Assembly (NCBI GenBank): GCA_022353185.1
Contig: JAKRWB010000596.1
Location: 1 to 5,823, forward strand
DNA: 5,823 nt
Source of the DNA: ANME-2 cluster archaeon
Lineage (GTDB): Archaea; Halobacteriota; Methanosarcinia; Methanosarcinales; Methanocomedenaceae
Reading direction: 5' to 3'
The position numbers and the translations under genes are program-made. The number at the start of each line of letters is the position of its first letter. Position 1 is the first letter of the stretch. Below are positions 1 to 5,823 of this stretch, piece after piece. The notes beneath the pieces were generated by a model. That model was given only the letters and a program-made list of their open reading frames with translations, searched no databases and was not told the DNA's origin.

Positions 1-157
1 GCAGCGTCGTGAGTATCTTTACTGTAGTGCTTTTACCGGCACCGTTCGGACCCAGGAGGCCGAATATCTCGTTTCCCACTTCAAGATCTATATGGTCCAC
101 AGCGCAAATGCTTCCGAAGTACTTTGTCAATCCTATAGTGTTAATTACAGATTTCAT
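1..157 (-). CDS. ABC transporter ATP-binding protein, DrrA/NatA/CcmA type (N-terminal part only)
   Basis: This is the nucleotide-binding subunit of an ABC transporter, a cytoplasmic ATPase that would power a separate membrane permease. Only the first 52 residues lie in the window; the rest is beyond the left edge. Visible are the opening strand with T11-K12-Y13-F14-G15, the AVDHIDLEV segment (19-27) that precedes the nucleotide site, and a perfect Walker A, GPNGAGKST (36-44, Lys42), followed by TVKILTTL. The EIFGLLGPNGAGKSTT context with the LTTL ending is typical of ATPases paired with ABC-2 permeases (drug, lipid, Na+ or heme-type exporters). The signature motif, Walker B and the permease cannot be seen. 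The ATG lies only four bases past the cobN stop, and no good Shine-Dalgarno precedes it, so translational coupling to cobN is likely. The substrate is unknown; a link to metal or tetrapyrrole traffic is only a guess from position. Confidence 0.9.
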   Translation of the reverse strand, partial: MKSVINTIGLTKYFGSICAVDHIDLEVGNEIFGLLGPNGAGKSTTVKILTTL

Positions 158-161
158 GTCG

Positions 162-3100
162 TCAGTCAAATTTGATTTTTGTTCTGATTTCCCTCATCTT
201 CTCATCCCAGTCAGGAACATCTTCCGATATCAAGATATCGACGGTGCCTCCCTGGAACTCTCCATCACCTGCCTTATCTTCCATCCATCCTTCGATCTCA
301 AGGTAGGTATTTTTTAGAGCTTCAAGCACTTCAGGATCAGCATTCCATAGTCCGCGCGCCTGGGCTTCCAGCAGCCGCCTTGCAATCTCTTCAAGTGCAT
401 AGGGATTGTTCTCTTCAAAGAACCGGCGCATCTCATTATCAAGTATAAAAGTTTCTGTTATATTATCAAATATCCAGTCATCCACCTCCTGTGTAGATGC
501 CTCCCAGCCGTACACACGGCCTATCCTCTTCGAAATATCGCCGGCTCCTTTATAGCCGTGCTGCTTCATCCCCTCGATCCACTTCGGATTCAGGAGTTTT
601 GTCCTGACCACACGCCTTATCTCATCTGCCAGGTCCCTGATCTCAACATGCCCGGGTTCCCTGGTATTTCCATAATAGTTTTTCACTTCGTTTCCTGAAA
701 CATGACGCGCCGCCGCAGTCATCCCGCCGTGTGTGCCAAAATAGCAACAGCAGCCGAGAAGGTCATATTCATCACTTACAACCTTATTGAAGGTTGCATC
801 TACTGTTTTCAGGCTGGCTGCAAGCTGTTGGTGTGCTTCTTTGCCGCTCACATCCTTACCATAAGCATAGCCGTTCCAGTAAAGGAAGACCCCCGCCAGA
901 TCCTTCTCTTCCTTCCATGCGCTGGCATATACGGCAAGGTTCACACCATTACCATATGTTCCCGGTTTGCTAGAAAATATCCTGAAAGTAGCATCTTCCC
1001 ACTCGCCACCGTTTTCTACTATCTCAAGTGAGTGCTTTCGCAGATAGTTCTGCCCTACAGGTTCATCCAGTGTGGCTACCGCCTGTATTGCTTCATCAAT
1101 AAGTTCGATGCAGTTTGGAAAATTATCCCTGGTAATGGCTGAGACCCTGATCGTGACATCGATCCTGGACCTGCCGAGTTCGGCCAGTGGAATGACCTTA
1201 AATCCCCTTACCCTGCCGTTGCTCAGCCAGACAGGCTCAACGCCCAGCAGGTTCATGATCTGTGCCATCCCTTCACCATCAGCCCACATGATATCGCTTG
1301 CCATCCAGTAGAATGCCACGTTCTCAGGAAGCCGCCCTTCCTCTTTCATGTATTTTTCAATCAATGCCCGTGACAGTTGTTGGCCCACTTTCCAGGCAGC
1401 TTTAGTAGGTACCCGGTTCGGGTCCAGGGAATAAAAATTCCTGCCTGTGGGCAGCACATCGTCCCTGCCCCGCGTGATAAGACCCGAAGGCCCTGCAGGG
1501 ATGTATCCCCCTTCAAATCCGTGAAGCAGCGCATCTATTTCCAGGGATGCTTCAATACGCACATCAAGGTCAGCAATGCGCTCTCTGACAATTGCTAACC
1601 CTGTATCAGGCCCGTTCAACCTGTTTCCCAGGATTTCCTTCGCCAGGACAGTTGCATCTGTTCCACTACCGGCCAGACATTTGCGTATAACATCTTTGGA
1701 TATGATATCGATCTCTTCAAGGAGTTCACCATAGGAAATCCCATCATCCGAAACTGCACCCTGGTTTGAGATAAGCTCATCAAGATCAAGGCCGATCAGC
1801 CCTGCTACTACCCGCCTGAGCGAAACTCCGCGGGCACTATCGTCATAGCGCAGGATTGAGTTGATGAAATCAACACGATGTTCACCTTCGGGCAGCCTGC
1901 CAAAGATATGCATCCCGCTCTGTATCTGGGTATTCCGTATCTTACTAAGGACTTCATGCGTCCTGCTTACCACCTCACCAAACGGCATATCATCCTTAAA
2001 CCTGATATCCGAAGTGAGATTTGATCTGTTTATCTCATCCATGACCAGGTGCTCAAGAGCATGTGCTCGCCCCCTATCGTGTTTTGCCTGCTCGTACTCA
2101 CCCAGCAGCCGGTCAAGCTCTTCAAGTTCGTCATAGAGTCCCCCGCTTGTCATGACGGTCTGCATATGGTCGACCAGACAGGCAAGTGCCCTACGCTTGG
2201 CAATGGTTCCTTCCGGCGGATTACCGGCATTGTAAATATAGAGATGTGGGATGCTGCCGATACTGATGTCTGGATAGCAGTCACCTGACAGACCCACACC
2301 CTTGCCTGGCAGGAATTCGAGATTACCATGTGTTCCGATATGCACCAGCACATCTGCCTTGAAAGTGTTCTCAAGATAACGGTAGGTTGCCAGGTACTGA
2401 TGCGTCGGCGGTACTTCAGCGTCATGCAGTATCTTGCACACTTCCCCGTCACATCTGCTGCCTGCACAACCACGCTTCGGCTGTACACAGACCACAGCAT
2501 TCCCAAAACTGACACCTGTTATAACAATCTTATCTTCATACACCATTGCCGCAGGCACGCCTTCCTTCGCTTCCCCGGGAGGGTTGCCCCACACATCGAT
2601 CATCTTCTTCCTGACCTTAGGGCTAAGGTTATTGAAGAATTCTTCATATTCATCCTTTTCCACAAAGTCCAGCACACCCCCGTTTCTGACAATTTCACCA
2701 ACAGTAGTCCACCTGAACTCTGAGATCGCCTTTCGCTGCAAGATCGTGTCAATTAATTCCCTCCCATCGGCGGGTGGATCTACGACATAGCCGGCATCGT
2801 GCATCCGGTTCAATATTCGTGCTGCACTTTCAATAGAATCAAGGTGGGCTGCACCACCAATAGTGGCTTCTGCACCTGCACACGGGTTGTTGTGCAGGAT
2901 AAAAGCCACCCTGCGCCGGGGCATAGGCTTGCTCCTGAGGTTCAACCATTTTTCTACCCTCGATACCAGTTTGGCACATCGTTCCTGAATAGGCCGGCGC
3001 TCAATATAGTTATCCTGCACCAGGCCGGCACTAATGATGATGGGTTCGATCACACCCTCAAATTCCGGCATTGCCACGCTCCAGCCGATATCATTGCTAA

Positions 3101-3980
3101 GACCGTTCGATTCCTCCCACCTGTCCATTGTCGTGTAGTACGAGATAATGGGTTGAAAGACCGGAACATCAAGTTTCATCAAAAGATCAATACCGTGCCT
3201 GGAATCTGAAGCATCATTTATCCTTTTCTTTTCACTCACGACAAAAAAAGGTGATAGCTTAACAATGGCATCCACAACTACTTTTCCATTTGTTACAAAG
3301 TACTCATTAAAAACCTCATCCATACCTTTAGTACCTAATTCATCATCCCTGACAGAATACGAAAAGACCGGTATGACATTCAGATTCCTGCTTTCAAACT
3401 CACGGATCAAGGCATTTTCTGTATCCAGTGTATTGTTTACCCATGAAGTTCTGGAAATCACAATCCCGACCGTTCTCCTGCTCTCAGGTTTGCTCCATGA
3501 AAGGTATTCCTCGATATTTGCGAACCGGTGCGGTTCATCAGGGTGGTACAGCCCTTCCCAGGCTAACTTTTCCGGTGGCTCAGCATTCAGGTCAAGTCCC
3601 AGGACCTCTTTTCCTATATAGCATAGAAGGTTGGTAAGATTCTTCTCTCCATTATACATTAAATAGGAATAACAGGCTGCTACAGTCGCAGGTTCCACTG
3701 TTGAAAAAACCCAGTGGGATGGGTCATATCCAAGACAGATGATGGGAGCCCTGCCTTTTAGTTTCTCTAATCTTATCTCCAGTTCCTCCCAGAAGAAATT
3801 GGCTGTGCGATAGAGGATGATCACATCTGCCTCTTCACATGCTTTAAGGGCGTCTTCCATCTTCTCAGGCTCATCTTCTATTGAACTGGAAGAATATGCA
3901 GCCAGTTCAAATCTCAGTTTTTCGCTTGCTTTTAATAGTGCAGGGATGTACGAATTCCACATGATAGCTGCGATTTTCAT
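162..3980 (-). CDS. cobN: CobN/ChlH-family large subunit of a class I metal chelatase (cobaltochelatase CobN-like)
   Basis: This is the large subunit of the ATP-dependent cobalt/magnesium chelatase family, which binds the tetrapyrrole and metal in the cytoplasm. The protein is 1272 aa, close to the roughly 1275 aa of classical CobN, so it looks complete. Family landmarks in order are a Rossmann-like N-terminal region, RRRVAFILHNNP (about 350), VQPKRG (499-504), HIGTHGNLEF (547-556, His547, His551, Glu555), VLPTGRNFYSLDP (about 838-850), RDNFPNCIELIDEA (about 948), WNGYAYG (about 1033), FGTHGGM (about 1081) and the NPKWIEGMKQHGYKGA segment (about 1128). The start at 3980 is chosen because AGGAGG lies four bases upstream and MKIAAIMW begins the conserved region; an ATG 45 bases upstream has no ribosome site. 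Two cysteine groups are odd: C498-x6-C-x4-C-x4-C515 and C1077-C1079. The fused AAA+/VWA partner is divergent across the spacer, and an ABC ATPase follows after four bases. The family is certain; cobalt as the metal and a corrinoid as substrate are default assumptions, with Mg-type BchH-like or another tetrapyrrole role possible. Confidence 0.95.
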   Translation of the reverse strand: MKIAAIMWNSYIPALLKASEKLRFELAAYSSSSIEDEPEKMEDALKACEEADVIILYRTANFFWEELEIRLEKLKGRAPIICLGYDPSHWVFSTVEPATVAACYSYLMYNGEKNLTNLLCYIGKEVLGLDLNAEPPEKLAWEGLYHPDEPHRFANIEEYLSWSKPESRRTVGIVISRTSWVNNTLDTENALIREFESRNLNVIPVFSYSVRDDELGTKGMDEVFNEYFVTNGKVVVDAIVKLSPFFVVSEKKRINDASDSRHGIDLLMKLDVPVFQPIISYYTTMDRWEESNGLSNDIGWSVAMPEFEGVIEPIIISAGLVQDNYIERRPIQERCAKLVSRVEKWLNLRSKPMPRRRVAFILHNNPCAGAEATIGGAAHLDSIESAARILNRMHDAGYVVDPPADGRELIDTILQRKAISEFRWTTVGEIVRNGGVLDFVEKDEYEEFFNNLSPKVRKKMIDVWGNPPGEAKEGVPAAMVYEDKIVITGVSFGNAVVCVQPKRGCAGSRCDGEVCKILHDAEVPPTHQYLATYRYLENTFKADVLVHIGTHGNLEFLPGKGVGLSGDCYPDISIGSIPHLYIYNAGNPPEGTIAKRRALACLVDHMQTVMTSGGLYDELEELDRLLGEYEQAKHDRGRAHALEHLVMDEINRSNLTSDIRFKDDMPFGEVVSRTHEVLSKIRNTQIQSGMHIFGRLPEGEHRVDFINSILRYDDSARGVSLRRVVAGLIGLDLDELISNQGAVSDDGISYGELLEEIDIISKDVIRKCLAGSGTDATVLAKEILGNRLNGPDTGLAIVRERIADLDVRIEASLEIDALLHGFEGGYIPAGPSGLITRGRDDVLPTGRNFYSLDPNRVPTKAAWKVGQQLSRALIEKYMKEEGRLPENVAFYWMASDIMWADGEGMAQIMNLLGVEPVWLSNGRVRGFKVIPLAELGRSRIDVTIRVSAITRDNFPNCIELIDEAIQAVATLDEPVGQNYLRKHSLEIVENGGEWEDATFRIFSSKPGTYGNGVNLAVYASAWKEEKDLAGVFLYWNGYAYGKDVSGKEAHQQLAASLKTVDATFNKVVSDEYDLLGCCCYFGTHGGMTAAARHVSGNEVKNYYGNTREPGHVEIRDLADEIRRVVRTKLLNPKWIEGMKQHGYKGAGDISKRIGRVYGWEASTQEVDDWIFDNITETFILDNEMRRFFEENNPYALEEIARRLLEAQARGLWNADPEVLEALKNTYLEIEGWMEDKAGDGEFQGGTVDILISEDVPDWDEKMREIRTKIKFD

Positions 3981-3984
3981 ATTT

Positions 3985-3990
3985 CCTCCT
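3985..3990 (-). promoter_or_regulatory. Ribosome binding site of cobN
   Basis: The minus strand reads AGGAGG followed by AAAT and then the ATG at 3980. This is a near-perfect complement to the 3' end of 16S rRNA with a short four-base spacer. It decides the cobN start in favour of 3980 over the upstream in-frame ATG at 4025. Confidence 0.85.
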
Positions 3991-4076
3991 CTAAATCCGT
4001 GATAAAGACCCAGGCTTATTAGCATACTGCTTATCTCATATCTTACAGATGATGCACATCCGTTTTGGACCCGCCT

Positions 4077-4087
4077 TTATTATAAGA
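4077..4087 (-). promoter_or_regulatory. Candidate archaeal TATA box for cobN
   Basis: The minus strand reads CTTATAATAAA about 100 bases upstream of the cobN ATG. With usual archaeal spacing of about 25 bases, transcription would start near 4053 and give a 5' leader of about 70 bases. No clear BRE purine run is visible next to it, so this is a tentative call. Confidence 0.3.
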
Positions 4088-4131
4088 TAATACGAGGTAT
4101 GTGTAGTCTTTTCAGATGATATTTCATAAAT

Positions 4132-4150
4132 TTACAGTTACCAATTGTAA
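4132..4150. promoter_or_regulatory. Possible operator: TTACA-N9-TGTAA dyad
   Basis: An inverted repeat with five-base arms TTACA (4132-4136) and TGTAA (4146-4150) spans 19 bp, a size that fits a dimeric helix-turn-helix regulator. It lies between the candidate cobN TATA box and the candidate boxes for the divergent gene, where a repressor could affect both. Arms of five bases in an AT-rich region can arise by chance, and I recognise no known regulator site. Confidence 0.25.
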
Positions 4151-4158
4151 TAAGATTA

Positions 4159-4181
4159 TTTATATTTGTATTATTTTATAT
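4159..4181 (+). promoter_or_regulatory. Candidate archaeal TATA boxes for the chlI-chlD fusion gene
   Basis: Two close matches to the archaeal TATA consensus occur here: TTTATATT at 4159-4166 and TTTTATAT at 4174-4181. Either would place transcription start near 4190-4210 and leave a leader of about 75-95 bases before the ATG at 4282. Because the whole stretch is AT-rich, the exact box cannot be chosen from sequence alone. Confidence 0.35.
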
Positions 4182-4184
4182 GTT

Positions 4185-4235
4185 AATATTAGAAAATAAT
4201 ATTTAATTAATATTACATACTTATCCAATAATATT
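4185..4235. repeat. Four spaced copies of the palindromic hexamer AATATT
   Basis: AATATT occurs at 4185, 4198, 4209 and 4230. The start-to-start distances are 13, 11 and 21 bases, roughly one, one and two helical turns. The copies could be a regulator array or a bent-DNA element near the plus-strand transcription start. They could equally reflect the very AT-rich composition, so this is recorded as a visible pattern, not a proven site. Confidence 0.3.
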
Positions 4236-4281
4236 ATCTATTATTACGTATGAGACAGTCACAGAGGAATGAAGAGTACTC

Positions 4282-5823
4282 ATGAAAAACCACACAATAT
4301 TTCCATATCCTTTTACTGCCATTGTCGGGCAGGAAAAGATGAAAAAAGCCCTGCTATTGAATGCTATAAATCCGAAGATAGGTGGTGTCCTTATAAGGGG
4401 AGAGAAAGGGACTGCCAAATCCACGGCTGTGCGGGCGCTTGCAGGTCTTCTGCCTGAGATAGAAGTGGTGGAAGGGTGTGTGTTCAGATGCAATCCCCAT
4501 AATAAAAACGAGATGTGTAAAGACTGCCTTGAAAAGACGCAATACAGCGAGTTGAAGACCGCATTATGCCGGATGCGAGTTGTTGACCTGCCTGTAAGTA
4601 CTACAGAGGACAGGGCTGTAGGTACTCTTGATATCGAACATGCTATCAAGAAGGGGGAGAAGAAGTTCGAACCGGGAGTGCTGGCAGCAGCCCACCGCGG
4701 CATTCTTTATGTGGATGAGGTGAACCTGCTCGATGATCATATCGTCGATGTGCTCTTAGATTCTGCCGCAATGGGGGTGAACACCGTGGAACGTGAGGGA
4801 GTGTCTTATTCCCATCCTGCCTCTTTTATTCTTGTGGGAACCATGAATCCCGAAGAAGGGGAACTGCGACCCCAGCTGCTTGACCGTTTTGGCCTGTGTG
4901 TTGACATCGAAGGTATACATGATGTGGCTGCACGGGTTGATGTCATTAAGCGAAGACAGGAGTATGAAAGCGATCCCGAGCGATTTGCCAGTGAGTGGCA
5001 GGATTCTGAGCTAAAACTGTGTGACCGGATTGTAAATGCAAAGAATCTGCACCCACAGGTTCGGGTATCGGATGAAATAATTGAACTTATCGCACAGATA
5101 TGTATCGATATGCGTGTTGACGGGCACCGTGCTGATATTACCATAATGAAGACCGCTACTACCATAGCATCCTATCATGACCGGACCGTGGTCACAGAGG
5201 AGGATGTTAAGGAGGCGGCCGAACTGGTCCTTTCCCACAGGATGCGCAGGAAACCTTTTGAAGAGCAGACTGATTACCAGGATAAACTGGACGAGTCCCT
5301 TAATAAACAGAAAGAAAAACAAAAACAAAAACAAAAACAAAATGAAAATGAAAATGAACAAAAAGAGCAAACGAAACACAGCGAACATAAAGAACAACCC
5401 GGGCAAACCGAACAAAATAGTGAGGATAATGGGGATAAACAGGAAGTGCCAGATGCCGCCTCTGAGACTACTTTTGAAACGGGTGAAACCTATCACGTAA
5501 AACACCTGTCTCCTGAGCATGACAGAATGAACAGGAACGGCTCCGGGAGGCGCACCAAAACACGGACAGACTCCGGATCAGGCAGGTATGTGAAAAGTGC
5601 GATCCCTCATGAGAATACCTCAGATATTGCCTTTGATGCTACATTCAGGGCGGCAGCCCCCAACCAGCTAAACATAGAAAAGGATGGGATGGCCATTGCC
5701 ATCCAGCAGTCTGATATCAGGGAAAAAGTGCGTGAGAGGAAAATCGGTAATACGATCCTGTTTGTTGTGGACGCCAGCGGTTCAATGGGTGCACAGCAGC
5801 GCATGACGGCCGCCAAGGGTGCG
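4282..5823 (+). CDS. Fused ChlI-ChlD type chelatase ATPase (AAA+ plus VWA), 3' end cut by window
   Basis: This is the motor subunit of a class I metal chelatase, joining the AAA+ ATPase (ChlI/BchI/CobS-like) and the integrin-like D subunit (ChlD/BchD/CobT-like) in one chain. The visible 514 codons have no stop; the family is usually about 650-700 aa. The AAA+ part covers about 1-325: FTAIVGQ (11-17), Walker A GEKGTAKST (40-48, Lys47), Walker B ILYVDEVNLL (141-150, Asp145, Glu146), sensor 1 GTMNP (186-190, Asn189), RPQLLDRFG (196-204) and GHRADI (281-286, sensor 2 Arg283). A low-complexity K/Q/E/N linker follows (about 341-400), then GRYVKS, ATFRAAAPNQ and the VWA core ILFVVDASGSMG, whose MIDAS residues are Asp497, Ser499 and Ser501. 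Four cysteines, C66-x3-C-x8-C-x2-C82, sit in the AAA+ domain. The ATG at 4282 is chosen because an in-frame stop lies at 4270 and the next Met would remove the conserved start; its ribosome site is weak (GAAGAG, five bases away). It is the evident partner of the divergent CobN. Confidence 0.95.
   Translation, partial: MKNHTIFPYPFTAIVGQEKMKKALLLNAINPKIGGVLIRGEKGTAKSTAVRALAGLLPEIEVVEGCVFRCNPHNKNEMCKDCLEKTQYSELKTALCRMRVVDLPVSTTEDRAVGTLDIEHAIKKGEKKFEPGVLAAAHRGILYVDEVNLLDDHIVDVLLDSAAMGVNTVEREGVSYSHPASFILVGTMNPEEGELRPQLLDRFGLCVDIEGIHDVAARVDVIKRRQEYESDPERFASEWQDSELKLCDRIVNAKNLHPQVRVSDEIIELIAQICIDMRVDGHRADITIMKTATTIASYHDRTVVTEEDVKEAAELVLSHRMRRKPFEEQTDYQDKLDESLNKQKEKQKQKQKQNENENEQKEQTKHSEHKEQPGQTEQNSEDNGDKQEVPDAASETTFETGETYHVKHLSPEHDRMNRNGSGRRTKTRTDSGSGRYVKSAIPHENTSDIAFDATFRAAAPNQLNIEKDGMAIAIQQSDIREKVRERKIGNTILFVVDASGSMGAQQRMTAAKGA
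5308..5360 (+). repeat. In-frame hexanucleotide repeats encoding the KQ/NE linker
   Basis: Within the fusion gene, repeats of an AAACAA-like unit (about 5315-5340) run into three copies of AATGAA (5341-5358). They encode alternating Lys-Gln and then Asn-Glu residues (about 343-359) in the linker between AAA+ and VWA domains. Because the unit is six bases, slippage would change linker length without breaking the frame. A flexible, charged linker at this place is normal for ChlD proteins, though those are more often proline- and acid-rich. Confidence 0.8.

Larger units (their letters stand above)
3981..4281. promoter_or_regulatory. Divergent AT-rich intergenic control region between cobN and the chlI-chlD fusion
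   Basis: These 301 bases separate two genes transcribed away from each other, so both promoters must lie here unless transcription starts inside a gene. The cobN-proximal 100 bases have mixed composition, while about 4120-4250 is extremely rich in A and T. I found TATA-like boxes for both directions, a TTACA-N9-TGTAA dyad and four AATATT hexamers. I saw no convincing tRNA, structured riboswitch or rho-independent terminator. Sharing one spacer would let a single regulator control both chelatase subunits; that is inference. Confidence 0.75.

Noticed and set aside
9..317. Plus-strand frame of 102 codons at the left edge
   Set aside because: It is antisense to the Walker A region of the ABC ATPase and to the C-terminus of CobN; both real genes explain the sequence fully.
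2150..2723. Overlapping frames on both strands within cobN (121 to 131 codons)
   Set aside because: They lie across the most conserved CobN segment (HIGTHGNLEF and the cysteine cluster), have no family motifs, and are out-of-frame shadows.
3981..4025. Longer cobN with an upstream ATG at 4025, adding 15 residues
   Set aside because: The extra residues (MLISLGLYHGFRGGN) look like translated leader and have no ribosome site, whereas AGGAGG sits four bases before the ATG at 3980.
3981..4077. Cobalamin riboswitch in the cobN leader
   Set aside because: The leader is short and I could not find the B12-box-like conserved core or the multi-stem layout; such riboswitches are also rare in archaea.
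4221..4703. Minus-strand frame of 160 codons overlapping the start of the fusion gene and the spacer
   Set aside because: It lies opposite the conserved Walker A and cysteine region of a clearly real gene, has no recognisable family features, and runs into the AT-rich spacer.
5011..5520. Minus-strand frame of 169 codons with a long hydrophobic Phe/Leu/Ile run resembling a membrane protein
   Set aside because: It is antisense to the ChlID fusion; the hydrophobic run is simply the complement of the Lys/Gln/Asn/Glu repeat tract.

Overview
The window holds two divergently oriented transcription units that together encode a class I (CobN/ChlH-type) tetrapyrrole metal chelatase. It most resembles a euryarchaeal genome, probably a methanogen or methane oxidiser of the Methanosarcinales type. 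The reasons are the archaeal flavour of the cysteine-bearing CobN, the ChlI-ChlD fusion partner, archaeal TATA-like boxes in a very AT-rich spacer between moderately GC coding regions, and a strong AGGAGG ribosome site. This assignment is inference; no rRNA or tRNA gene is present to confirm it.

Layout. Bases 1-157 (minus strand) carry the first 52 codons of an ABC transporter ATPase of the DrrA/NatA/CcmA type, cut by the window edge. Four bases separate it from the stop codon of the gene upstream, a complete minus-strand cobN (162-3980, 1272 aa), so the two are probably co-transcribed. Bases 3981-4281 are a 301-bp AT-rich divergent spacer with candidate TATA boxes for both directions, one 19-bp dyad and four copies of AATATT. 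From 4282 to the right edge (plus strand) runs the first 514 codons of a fused ChlI-ChlD protein: AAA+ ATPase, low-complexity charged linker, then the start of a von Willebrand A domain, cut just after its MIDAS motif.

How the genes work together. In characterised systems the large H/N subunit binds the tetrapyrrole and metal, and an AAA+ motor (I or S subunit) with an integrin-like D/T subunit drives ATP-dependent insertion. Here I and D are one polypeptide, and its gene lies back to back with the large subunit, so one shared control region could set both levels. The metal and the tetrapyrrole cannot be read from sequence: cobalt into a corrinoid is the default annotation, but archaea generally insert cobalt early with a small CbiX-type chelatase, so the real substrate is open. 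Both chelatase proteins carry cysteine clusters (CobN 498-515 and 1077-1079; ChlID 66-82) that could hold a metal or Fe-S centre. These clusters, with the linked ABC transporter, are the most interesting points. I see no CRISPR array, mobile element, RNA gene or clearly new system.
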